The notes below the pieces were generated by a model. It saw nothing but the letters and a program-made list of their open reading frames with translations. It searched no databases and had not been told where the DNA came from. Source: Populus alba (lineage: Eukaryota > Streptophyta > Magnoliopsida > Malpighiales > Salicaceae). Taken from it: a DNA stretch of 64,000 nucleotides. Positions 55,134 through 64,000 of the stretch are shown piece by piece; position 1 is the stretch's first letter; each line of letters opens with the position of its first letter. The stretch covers positions 1,364,001-1,428,000 of the forward strand of contig NC_133295.1 of NCBI RefSeq assembly GCF_005239225.2. The letters are read 5' to 3'. The position numbers and the translations under genes are program-made.

Positions 55134-55140
55134 ATTTATA
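55134..55140 (-). promoter_or_regulatory. TATA box of RLP3
   Basis: On the minus strand TATAAAT lies 70-76 bp upstream of the chosen ATG, in the same 'ggtttgtctataaatactgcta' context as the paralogues. Confidence 0.65.
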
Positions 55141-55210
55141 GACAAACCAATCTTAGATTGTATACTGACAGAATGTGTAAAGCATCTAAAGACGAAATCA
55201 AAGTTTCCTT

Positions 55211-56018
55211 AGCTGGGTGCTGACGGACCATATCTCAAGAACAAGAGTGAGTGAGTGTTGGAAACGCGGTAAAATTTGTTCATGAGCACATAATTGTTAG
55301 TATTAAAAACGCAACAGAAACGTCATAATATGAATAATAAAAAAATAAAGTAAAAATAAAATTGTGCAAAATAAAAAATAAAGTAAAAATAAAATTGTGC
55401 AAAATAATGTCCCACTAAATTGTTGTCTCTGGAGCGATGAAAACCAAGGCAAAATTGTGCAAAGTCACGCCAAGCACTAATGACTTTGCACTTATATATC
55501 GTTTTTCACCACCCAAAAAAGAGAACTGAGTGTTGGAAACACGGCAAGATTGAGTAAAATATGTATTTTTTCAGGATTTAAAATAAAATAAAATAAAGTA
55601 GTAGTAATAATAATAGCTGGGTGCTGACCGACCATATCTCAAGAACAAGAGTGAGTGAGTGTTGGAAACGCGGTAAAATTTGTTCATGAGCACATAATTG
55701 TTAGTATTAAAAACGCAACAAAAACGTCATAATATGAATAATAAAAAAATAAAGTAAAAATAAAATTGTGCAAAATAAAAAATAAAGTAAAAATAAAATT
55801 GTGCAAAATAATGTCCCACTAAATTTTTGTTTCTGGAGCGATGAAAACCAAGGCAAAGTAATAATTACGCCAAGCACTAATGACTTTGCACTTATATATC
55901 GTTTTTCACCACCCAAAAAAGGGAACTGATTGTTGGAAACACGGCAAGATTGAGTAAAATATGTATTTTTTCAGGATTTAAAATAAAATAAAATAAAGTA
56001 GTAATAATAATAATAATA
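55211..56018. repeat. 404-bp direct tandem duplication upstream of RLP3
   Basis: Unit 1 is 55211-55614 and unit 2 is 55615-56018. They are almost identical, differing by a few substitutions and small compensating indels. Each contains, on the minus strand, the 35-bp box cgatatataagtgcaaagtc...gcttggcgt that is also present near 7249, and 'aaataaagtaaaaataaaattgtgcaaaat' twice in tandem. It begins about 75 bp upstream of the RLP3 TATA box, so it doubles the proximal upstream region. Confidence 0.85.
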
Positions 56019-56023
56019 AATGT

Positions 56024-56370
56024 CACTACCAGAAAATCAACGAAAACCAACGGAATTACCGACGAGCATTTTACGTCGGTAATTTTTATCAATGGAAATA
56101 ATTCCATCTCTGATTCTGTCAGTATATACCAACGGACTAATTTTGTCAACGATACGGTCGGTATATACCGATAGACTAATTCCGTTGGTATATACTGACG
56201 GTGTGATGACATGGATTTTTTTTTCAGACGGTTTTACCGACAGAATGATCAAGGGATTCAAACTGGGATCTCCGTACAGCGACGTCGCATAGTCACCACT
56301 GGACTCATCGACAGGTATACCGATGGAAACATTCTGTCGGTGATTCCATCGGTAACAACCTATATATAAT
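56024..56370. mobile_element. CACTA-type transposon terminus
   Basis: It starts CACTACCAGAAAATC, the standard CACTA end. Subterminal short repeats follow, variants of 'accgacgg', 'tcggtaa' and 'tatataccgacgg' in both orientations, at about ten sites, as expected for En/Spm-like transposase binding sites. I found no matching opposite terminus and no transposase, so this is a truncated end. Confidence 0.65.
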
Positions 56371-56455
56371 TATATACCCACTCTGTTGACAGTACTATCT
56401 TCCTCTATTTCTCCTTCTTTGTCCCCTTCTTCTTCCCCATCCCAACTCTCCCCTC

Positions 56456-56668
56456 TCAAACTGCAGCCAACCACCCATCCCAGCTCTCTTCCTTGACAGC
56501 CTGCCACTTGCGACCTGATTCTGCCGCGAGATCAACATACTGTGCAATAACCTTTTCAACGATTTCCATAGCTAATTCAAGTCGATCCTGAACTGAACGA
56601 TCTTCATCATCAAGAACATCCCCTATCCAGCCCTCTAGACGAAGCAATCTTTCCTGAATATTCTTCAT
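56456..56668 (-). pseudogene. Possible Gypsy gag N-terminus fragment
   Basis: A 70-codon minus frame starts MKNIQERLLRLEGWIGDVLD and continues acidic and helical (RLELAMEIVEKVIAQYVDLA). The layout resembles the coiled-coil start of some Gypsy gag proteins, and LTR/PBS debris lies next to it, but in the other orientation. It is short and weakly supported. Confidence 0.3.
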
Positions 56669-56689
56669 ACCGTTAGCTTGTTTTAATTA

Positions 56690-57082
56690 AGTTTTGATTT
56701 TGACAATGTAATAAGTATTATGGATTATTGTTTTTGTTTTTAATTACTGATGAGGAGTTTTGAACTATCTTTTGGTTTCATCAGTATTTAATAATATAGT
56801 ATTTCTAAAGATTATGAAATGCTGCGTATTTTTGAATAACTTGTTCTTTTGATATGTCTGTTCTGAGGCTTAGCGTAGGTGGGGTGTCCTTTTGACACCG
56901 CTCCTGTGTTGCTGGTCATGGACCCGGGATTCGGGTTGTGACAAAGGTGGTATCAGAGCCTGGTTTTGTTAAAACCTCGTAACCTTATTTTTGTTAAAAC
57001 CTTATAGCCTGGTTTTGTTAAAATCTTGTAATTTGTTTTTGTTAAAACCCTGTAATTTGGTTTTGTTAAAACCCCTGTAATA
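56690..57082 (+). mobile_element. LTR 3' end, PBS and leader minisatellite
   Basis: 'gacccgggattcgggttgtgaca' ends an LTR at 56943. It is related to the ends of solo LTRs A and B. The initiator-Met PBS TGGTATCAGAGCC follows at 56948-56960. The leader then consists of about five tandem 25-28-bp units 'ggttttgttaaaaccctgtaattt' (56961-57082). The rest of the element is missing. 57083-57228 shows nothing. Confidence 0.7.
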
Positions 57083-57228
57083 TGTGGAGCTTAGGATTCT
57101 TCTCGTCTTGTTGTGATTCCTCTTTGTTGTTTTTTTTAACTCTTTTTATTGTTGTGTTGATATACATGTGAGGAAATATATATGTATGTGAATATTGACA
57201 TAAACATCATCGGATATATTATATATAA

Positions 57229-58189
57229 TGTTGCACGTCACCCGCGCGGCTTTCACTGGCGATTTTTGTTATCGTTTTGCTTGGTTCATTGGGAGTCACC
57301 ACCTAATATTTAATTGAGGGCTACTAGGAAACCCGGATGTACTGGTCTTGTCAAAGATTCGCGGGTAAGGGACTGGTTGTGGTTAGGGAAGGTATCAGCA
57401 CTCCTAACACATCCTACCTGAGGTAAGTTGCTTCGTGGCTTTGACGTGTTAAAGAAGTTTTAAAAATTTTGTATTTTCATCGGATATCAGAAATACAACT
57501 TACGTATAAGTTAATAATTCTTGACCGTGATCCAATCAAAATATTAAATTCTTCTTTAATCTTTGCAATTTTATCATAATAAAAAAAAATCCATAAAATA
57601 AATACAAACACACGCTTTCACTTTTCCTATATTTTTTCTTTCTCTCTTTTCTTTTCTTTTCCTTTTCTTTTATATCCACATTTACAAAGTACAAATTACA
57701 AAAACCCAAAAATAAACAAATATTACATTAAACAAACTTTAAGGAAAAGAAAAGAAAAGAAAAGAAAGAAAAAATATAGGAAAAGTGAAAGCATGTGTTT
57801 GTATTTATTTTATGGATGTTTTTTTTATTATTATGATAAAATTGCAAAGATTAAAGAAGAATTTAATATTTTGATTGGATCACGGTCAAGAATTATTAAC
57901 TTATATGTAAGTTGTATTTCTAATATCCTATGAAAAGATAAAATTTTAAAACTTCTTTAACACGTCAAAGCCACGAAGCAGCTTACCTCAGGTAGGGTGC
58001 GTTAGGGGTTCTAATACCTTTCCTAACCACAACCAGTCCCTTATCCGTGAATCTCTGACAAGACTAGTATACCCGGGTTTCCTAGTAGCCCTCAATTAAA
58101 TACTAGGTAGCGACTCCAACGAACCAATCAAAGCAACACAATAACAAAAAAATCACCAGCCAATGCCGCGCGGATTTTGACGTGTGACA
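57229..58189. repeat. Palindrome of two Tat LTR 3' ends
   Basis: The left arm 57229-57670 (minus orientation, TGTTGCACGTC...) and the right arm about 57735-58189 (plus orientation, ...GTGTGACA) are reverse complements with few differences, separated by about 65 bp of T/A-rich spacer. Each arm is the 3' part of the LTR seen at 18136-20430. The structure can fold into a ~440-bp hairpin. Confidence 0.8.
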
Positions 58190-58192
58190 TAA

Positions 58193-58210
58193 TAGCGACT
58201 CCACTGGGGA
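58193..58210 (+). promoter_or_regulatory. Mutated Tat-type PBS
   Basis: TAGCGACTCCACTGGGGA differs at one base from the PBS at 18115-18132. It follows the right LTR arm after three bases and so assigns the right arm and the DNA beyond it to a plus-strand Tat element. Confidence 0.7.
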
Positions 58211-60254
58211 AGGTACTGTTTCTGACAATATTGGACTAAGCTTTGTATATTTGATGTGTTTAAGTTGTTCCTTTTTTGTCTATTTTTTGTTATTGTATTT
58301 TCCATGCATTTTATAGAAATTGTTTCATGCATCACCTGTTCTTATTTTTGAAAGCACACACAAGCTTCTAGGTTAGGTGCGAAACTAACGATCTGCCCTA
58401 AGACTATTTGTCAGGGTTCAGATGCGTGAAACACCCAACTCATATCTGAGTGCCTGCTTGGTAATGGTGGGCATACGTGCCTTAACTATTCCTCGCAATT
58501 CCCCTATATTGTCTTTACGAAGAACGTCACTGGGCAAATATGAGACCCTTTTGATACCAGATAGAAAACCTACCCATGTTCACACAATAAATAGAACATG
58601 TCCTTAGGTTGTATGTGCTATCGTTATTTGCATTAGGGCAAACCCTTCTTGAAGCATCTTGAACTCAAGACTTAGGGGTGACACAATGGCCGTCACTTAG
58701 AAAATTTTCATTGTAGAGTTTGGGAAAAAATCACGATTCTTGTTCCATCATATAAGAGTTACGACCATATTGTCACCCCTCGAAGGGCGAGTTCATCATA
58801 TAGATTACATGTTCATACATTTTTCATGCATGCACCAGTATGAAAAGTAGGTCCCCTACGAGTCTACAACATTAGACTTTGAACAAAAAACACGGAAGAT
58901 GAAGAGTGTGCTTGCCGAAAAGTCCATTTTTAAGAAGAGTTGGAGTTTTTAAAGACAAGTATGACTCGCCTCTAGCTTACTCGAGAAAATACAGAAAAAT
59001 AGCTCTAGCAAAGTTCCTTCCAACTGACCTATCATCTTTGTTCAAAACCTAACAACGACTTAGCCCGAAGAAATTGGGTCAAACATGGTCAAGATGACTC
59101 AACACAATCTAGCATTTCTACAAAAAGCTTTTGTGGAAAGGTTGATCAAATGAGAATTGCACCACCGGTGCAGAATGGAGCCTGTTCTTGTTCGTAAAAT
59201 AAAAAAACTACCTTATTTTGATCATGCCTAGAAAACTTCTTGATTTTGTTTCAACTTGTTCCAGTTTTGTTGGTAATTTGGCTCAAAATTTCATAAAAAC
59301 ATTCCTTGTCAAATTAGCCTTTCTTGTTAATAAGATCATGTGTTTTCCTGTGTTCTTAACATACCTTCATTTTTGTTGCTGTTTCATACAAAGAACATAT
59401 TGAGCATAACTATTAAGCATGAAACCATTACACCAAGAATCCTAAGGTATGTTTCCCCTTTCATCCAAAACTATGCATGATCGCACATGAGAATTTTTGG
59501 GAATTCAAAGTTTAGTACAAAAACAGAAATCATGTTGATGTTTGTCGAAAAACAAATGAGTTCCGGAAATTTAGGTGATTTCTTAGAAAGGTAACCATAC
59601 ACCTAGAAAATATATAAAAAAAACACAAAACACAAAAAAAAACACATCATGAAGTGACTCCAAAAGTTGAGTTTTATTTGAATGAATAATGAGAAATCAC
59701 GTTGCATACTCGCATGAAAACAAAGCTTACTGATCCTAAGTGCATGAGTTTGAAATGAGGAAAGGCCATTTTTTTCAATCAATTCACGAGGCTAAAATAT
59801 ATCATTTGTAGTCCCTTTTTGAGCCTAATGCTTTTCTTTAGATAAATAATCTTAGCTAGGATCACGCCCCACATTGGGGGCAAGTGCGATGACATAGAAA
59901 AAACCTCAATGACAGAAAATGCCCAAGCAACACTAGGGGGCATAAAAGAAAACTCTCAATCATCAAAGGTGCCCAAACAAAGCTTGGGGGCATGAAGAAA
60001 AATCCAAAGGATCCAAAACTCTTGAGCATAAAAAATAATAAAAAAAAAACCAATATGATGATGCTCAAAACCAAATGAAAAAAACAAAAATAAAGAGAAA
60101 GAGTCCAAGCCCAACAATGGAGGGCACGATAGACCATTTTGAAACAACAATTCAAAAGATAAAAGGTCAAGAAACACGCACAAGTGATCCTTAGTCTTGA
60201 AATTCCTTAAACACCTTTTGAGCCTACAAATATCATTTTCTTCATAACCAAGAG
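58211..60254 (+). mobile_element. Tat element leader and UTR remnants
   Basis: 58211-58600 is homologous to the minus-strand leader at 17600-18110 ('ttctaggttaggtg', 'cagggttcagatgcgtgaaac', 'cttggtaatgg'). 59860-60010 has two 'cccaagc/acaa...cttgggggca' blocks, typical of Tat 3' regions. No gag or pol is found. The frames at 59862-60183 (minus) are hydrophobic shadows of this repeat. The Athila LTR at 60255 truncates it. Confidence 0.55.
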
Positions 60255-61957
60255 TGATTAGTACTTAAAAGTGCATGTTTATCAAGGTTTTATATCATCA
60301 TTTTGCACTTGAAGTATCAATAACTCCTTAACTAAAGCATGTTTTATAATAACAAGTTTGATATTATAAGATACCTTAATTTATGGTAAATGCTCATTTT
60401 AAATGCAGGACTATCACATAAATAAAAGGATTGATTGATGAGTTTAAGCATTGAAAGTTAAAGGACAAAGAGATGGCCAAACTTAGAAAAGAGATGTCGG
60501 TGCAGTCCAAACCGGAACATTGCTCGGTAATTGGATCATATCTGGAGCTCTAGATTTCGGATTTAGGTCCACTTTATATGGATGGAAAGGTAAGACAAAA
60601 GCCTACAACTTTCATGAGGAGCCCAAGATTTGAAAAGGTCGTTTTGAAGTCCAAATTGAAGGAACAACGAAGAAGTCCGAAGCTGTCCTGCAGCCCAAAC
60701 ACTATTTAGTGTTCAGCCCATATCTTGAGTTCTAGAAGTCCAAATGACCTCATCTTTTTTTTGTTGGAAAGCTGAGACAATTTCCTAGAACATTCTTGAG
60801 GATTCTGGGCAAATTATGATGTTAGCAATGATGTCTTGATCAGACAAGAAGATAAGGATTGTTATCTAGTCAAGATGTGGCCACCCACTCATCAATTAGT
60901 CAACAAATCAATAGTTCCAAATTTTGCCATGTATTGAGGCATCTTGGTTTCCAGATCAAGATCATGCTCTTGCTTTCTCTCTTTGTATTGTTTATGTCTT
61001 GCTTTCATTAATATCAAGTTTATGCACTTCATTTCCTTTCTTTTACTTAGTTAACTTCTTTCTCATTTATGTTCTTATCTTGTTTATTTATGTTTCTTTC
61101 TTTCATTATGTTTAGTTAAGTTAATTATGTCAAGGTGAAAAGGGTACACTAATGGTGTAAGAATAAGTATAATATAAACTTAATATGGACCTTAACGTTG
61201 GATACTAACATGTTTTATATTTGTTATCTTGTTCACTTTTAATACTTTGCTTGTTAAATGGTTAATCTAGATTTATGTTGTATAACACTTGGTACAACAA
61301 ATACTTGGTACTTTCATAGCCCATACTGTATGGTATAACCGACACCTGAGCTATGAAAGAGACTTGATTTGTTGTTAACATAAGTTATAATCATGAATGC
61401 CTGCCAACATTTACAAGTATTAGCTTTATTCGAATAAGATAACTAATGTAATCATGTTAACAATTTATAATCTGATTGGAACCTCCTTTATGTGTGGTTT
61501 CCAATTGAGTAATAAGAGTTTATATTATACTTGTTTGAAGTACCATTAGTGGATCCTCTAACCTTGACATTTGTTTTTATCATTGTTTAATCCTTACGTT
61601 AATCTTTCATCTCAAAGTTCTCATTAATTTCTTCATCTTCTGCTTTTATTATTGTTATTATTGTTATTATTATTATTATTATTATTTACATTCTGTAATA
61701 TATCCTCTTGATCTTTTCATAAACTTAGTATATAGGCTGGAAACCTGTGACCCGATCTTTTGGATCATTCTCAGGTGTAACAACGCCACGTACTGAGTGT
61801 TATTGTTGTTATTGTTATTGTTGTTGTTGTTTTGTTGTCTTGTTATTTATAATTTATACAATTAACCTCTCTGTGGTTCGACCCCGGTCTTGCCGGGTTA
61901 TTTATTACTTCGACACTCCTGCACTTGGGAAAAGACATCAAGCTTTTGGTCGTGTCA
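60255..61957 (+). repeat. 5' LTR lacking its TATA box
   Basis: The LTR is 1703 bp. Compared with 46503-48218, 21 bp (gcctataaaaggaggcactta) are missing between 60926 and 60927, which removes TATAAAAG. The remainder is nearly identical, including the (TTA)n/(TTG)n tracts with different repeat numbers. Confidence 0.85.
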
Positions 61958-61963
61958 AGTTTT

Positions 61964-61981
61964 TGGCGCCGTTGCCGGGGA
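61964..61981 (+). promoter_or_regulatory. Primer-binding site, tRNA-Asp type
   Basis: TGGCGCCGTTGCCGGGGA lies six bases after the LTR end. This is the PBS characteristic of Athila elements, complementary to the 3' end of tRNA-Asp by family knowledge. Confidence 0.8.
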
Positions 61982-62188
61982 GGTAAATTCTTGTATAAAT
62001 TATAATATTTAATTTATTTTCTCTTTTCACTTTTCATTTTATCTATTTTTGTTTCCTTTGTTTTGTTTTGTTTCTTTTTCTTCTATTTTCTTTTCTTGCT
62101 TTTATTCTCTTCTTACACGTGCATGAGAGTTTGGTCACGTACATTAAGTGGTAGACTTTGTAGGGTATCCTCATCATTTTCAGAAAAT

Positions 62189-64000
62189 ATGGCCGAAGAA
62201 GATAATCAATCACTTCATAATGAGAATAATGAGAATAACCGTATGAGAACACTTAGAGACCACATGAATCCCACAAGAACAAGTGCACCCTCATGCATAG
62301 TTTTCCCTCCTGATGCATCTCATTTTAATTTTAAGCCAGGCATTATTCAACTCCTACCTTCTTTTCATGGTTTAGACTTAGAAAATCCATACTTGCATTT
62401 AAGGGAATTTGAGGAGGTCTGTAATACCTATAATGACTCAAATTGTAGCGTGAACACCATTCGATTAAAGCTTTTTCCTTTTTCATTAAAAGATAAAGCT
62501 AAAACATGGCTACAAAATTTGAGACCAGGATCCATTCGTGCTTGGGATGATATGCAACAACAATTTTTAAAGAAGTTTTTTCCATCTCACAGAACAAACT
62601 CTTTCAAAAGACAAATCATCACTTTCACTCAAAAGCCAGGAGAAACATTTTACCAATGTTGGGATAGGTATCGAGATTTGCTTAATACTTGCCCACATCA
62701 TGGTTTTGAAACATGGAGATTGGTTTCACATTTTTATGAAGGTTTAACACCTAGAGATAGGCAAATGGTTGAATTGATGTGCAATGGAACCTTTGAAGAT
62801 AAAGACCCTAATGAAGCAATGGAGTACCTAGACTTGCTAGCCGAAAATGCTCAAAATTGGGACACCACAGGTACTTATGAGGCACCAAGTAAAACTCAAC
62901 CTCATACATCTAGTGGGGGTATGCACAACCTTAGGGAAGATCATGACCTCCAAGCCAAGTTTGCATCTTTAGCTAGAAAAGTCGAGGCACTAGAATTAAA
63001 AAAGAGTGGTCAATTAAAATCTGTTCAAGACATTGTGTGTCAAATCTGTGAAACAATTGAGCATGCAACCAATGATTGTCCAACTTTGCCTTCTTTCAAA
63101 GAATGCCTCCATGAACAAGCCCATGCTTTAAACAGTTTCCAAAGACCCAACCATAACCCATACTCACAAACATATAACCCTGGTTGGAGAAATCACCCAA
63201 ATTTTAGTTGGAAGAGTGATAGCAACAATGCACAAACTTCACATCCACCGTTTCAAGCACACCATAATTTCCAAAATTCTCATGGATATGCACCTCCTTA
63301 TGCTCCACCTCCTAGAAGAAATTTTGAGGAAACATTGCATGCATTCATTGAAAAGCAGGAGACAATCAACACTCAACTTGCTCAAAGCATGACCGATTTT
63401 AAAGATGCTCTTGCAAAATTAACATCTGCTCTCAGTTTCCAAGAGAAAGGTAAGTTTCCTTCTCAACCACAGCAAAATCCAAAGGGGCAATACAATGCAA
63501 ATGCAAGTAGTTCTAGAAGCCAACACATGGATCAAGTCAAATCAGTCATCACTCTTCGTAGTGGTAAGGTTATTGAAAAACCTATTCTTGAACCTTGTGA
63601 GAAAGATGATGAGTCTATCTCTGAGGGTAAGGAAGGGGTTGAACCTGAACATTGCAAAGAAAAGGCTGATTCCCCGCCAGCACTTCCATTTCCTCATGCC
63701 ATGATCAAACAAAGGAAAGTTAGTCACAACTCTGAAATCTTTGAAATTTTCAAACAGGTAAGGATCAATATACCTTTGTTGGATGCTATTAAACAGGTTC
63801 CTTCCTATGCTAAATTTTTGAAAGATCTGTGCACTGTGAAGAGAAAATTGAATGTGAAAAAGAAAGCATTTTTAGCCGAACAAGTAAGTGCCATTCTTCA
63901 GAACAATAATGCTTTGAAATATAAAGACCCTGGTTGTCCTACAATTTCTTGCTTTATTGGAGAACATAAAATTGAAAGAGCCTTACTTGATCTTGGAGCT
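62189..64000 (+). CDS. Athila gag-pol, 5' part (open to the window edge)
   Basis: From ATG 62189 the frame is uninterrupted for 604 codons to the last base. In order: an N-terminal segment (MRTLRDHMNPTRTSAPSCIV); the retrotransposon gag core (FPFSLKDKAKTWLQNL, FFPSHRTNSFKRQI, ETFYQCWDRYRDLL); a CX2CX4HX4C knuckle at C284-C287-H292-C297; a Pro/Asn-rich linker; and the start of the aspartic protease (ERALLDLGA at the edge). Gag is the RNA-binding particle protein and the protease matures it. The lack of stops over 1.8 kb shows a young, possibly still coding copy. From 63245 on it is almost identical to 41688-42440 of the composite element. It has no stop within the window. Confidence 0.92.
   Translation, partial: MAEEDNQSLHNENNENNRMRTLRDHMNPTRTSAPSCIVFPPDASHFNFKPGIIQLLPSFHGLDLENPYLHLREFEEVCNTYNDSNCSVNTIRLKLFPFSLKDKAKTWLQNLRPGSIRAWDDMQQQFLKKFFPSHRTNSFKRQIITFTQKPGETFYQCWDRYRDLLNTCPHHGFETWRLVSHFYEGLTPRDRQMVELMCNGTFEDKDPNEAMEYLDLLAENAQNWDTTGTYEAPSKTQPHTSSGGMHNLREDHDLQAKFASLARKVEALELKKSGQLKSVQDIVCQICETIEHATNDCPTLPSFKECLHEQAHALNSFQRPNHNPYSQTYNPGWRNHPNFSWKSDSNNAQTSHPPFQAHHNFQNSHGYAPPYAPPPRRNFEETLHAFIEKQETINTQLAQSMTDFKDALAKLTSALSFQEKGKFPSQPQQNPKGQYNANASSSRSQHMDQVKSVITLRSGKVIEKPILEPCEKDDESISEGKEGVEPEHCKEKADSPPALPFPHAMIKQRKVSHNSEIFEIFKQVRINIPLLDAIKQVPSYAKFLKDLCTVKRKLNVKKKAFLAEQVSAILQNNNALKYKDPGCPTISCFIGEHKIERALLDLGA

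Larger units (their letters stand above)
60255..64000 (+). mobile_element. Athila-type Gypsy retrotransposon, runs off the window
   Basis: The 5' LTR (60255-61957), the PBS and an open gag-protease frame are present. This is the younger relative of the composite element at 40547-48218. The left flanking 5-mer is AAGAG. The element continues past 64000, so pol, cargo ORFs and the 3' LTR cannot be judged. Confidence 0.9.

Noticed and set aside
52479..55145. Longer RLP3 starting at 55145
   Set aside because: That start lies upstream of the TATA box and adds 27 residues before the signal peptide; 55064 is homologous to the paralogue starts.
59862..60183. Membrane-protein-like ORFs on the minus strand
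   Set aside because: Phe/Leu-rich translations of A-rich Tat UTR; no conserved family.

Overview
This window is nuclear DNA from a woody eudicot, most likely a poplar or other Salicaceae. The evidence is low GC, Cf-type receptor-like protein (RLP) genes written as one long exon, and dense nested LTR retrotransposons with a tRNA-derived SINE. The species is an inference; no search was run. Most of the sequence is transposon-derived. The host genes belong to one RLP cluster, plus fragments of a few unrelated genes.

Layout. 1-6230: a duplicated gene end, then two solo LTRs of one family in opposite orientation, each with its own 5-bp target duplication; the second splits a ~63-bp minisatellite. 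6320-10945: a ~2.2 kb tandem duplication holding a recurrent exon-like module. 11464-15300: RLP1, full length except for an in-frame TAG. 15315-16879: LTR-like DNA containing a ~1 kb inverted-repeat element. 16880-20430: reversed Tat/Ogre-type element (LTR, PBS, gag start) fused to an AAA-ATPase exon. 21520-21804: RLP C-terminal relic. 23272-31509: RLP2, split by a young 5.4 kb Copia element and also frameshifted. 34290-35333: intron-bearing pseudogene of the plastid ribosome-hibernation factor (PSRP1/long HPF). 36490-36685: SINE with a perfect 16-bp duplication. 38072-40546: LINE and Copia relics.

40547-48218 is the most unusual region. It is a composite Athila-type element whose polyprotein has lost reverse transcriptase/RNase H and the integrase core by two in-frame deletions. 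Between pol and the 3' LTR it carries two extra ORFs. One is a small basic Cys4 protein whose pattern resembles the nucleic-acid-binding proteins of carlaviruses. The other is a complete, intronless LOG-type (cytokinin-activating) gene. A tandem RNA-hairpin module with covarying stems follows.

48219-51814 is a decayed hAT transposon. 52349-55140 is RLP3 (minus strand), the only intact RLP. Upstream of it are a perfect-period 404-bp duplication, a CACTA end and a ~440-bp palindrome of two Tat LTR ends. 60255-64000 is a second, younger Athila copy whose gag-pol frame is open to the window edge, but whose 5' LTR has lost its TATA box.

How it fits together: RLP1 and RLP3 are inverted paralogues sharing promoters, a 108-bp 3'UTR intron and downstream flanks. 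RLP1, RLP2 and the 21.5 kb relic show birth-and-death decay driven by point mutation, unequal exchange and transposon insertion. The LOG/Cys4 element suggests a retrotransposon that captured cellular or virus-like cargo.
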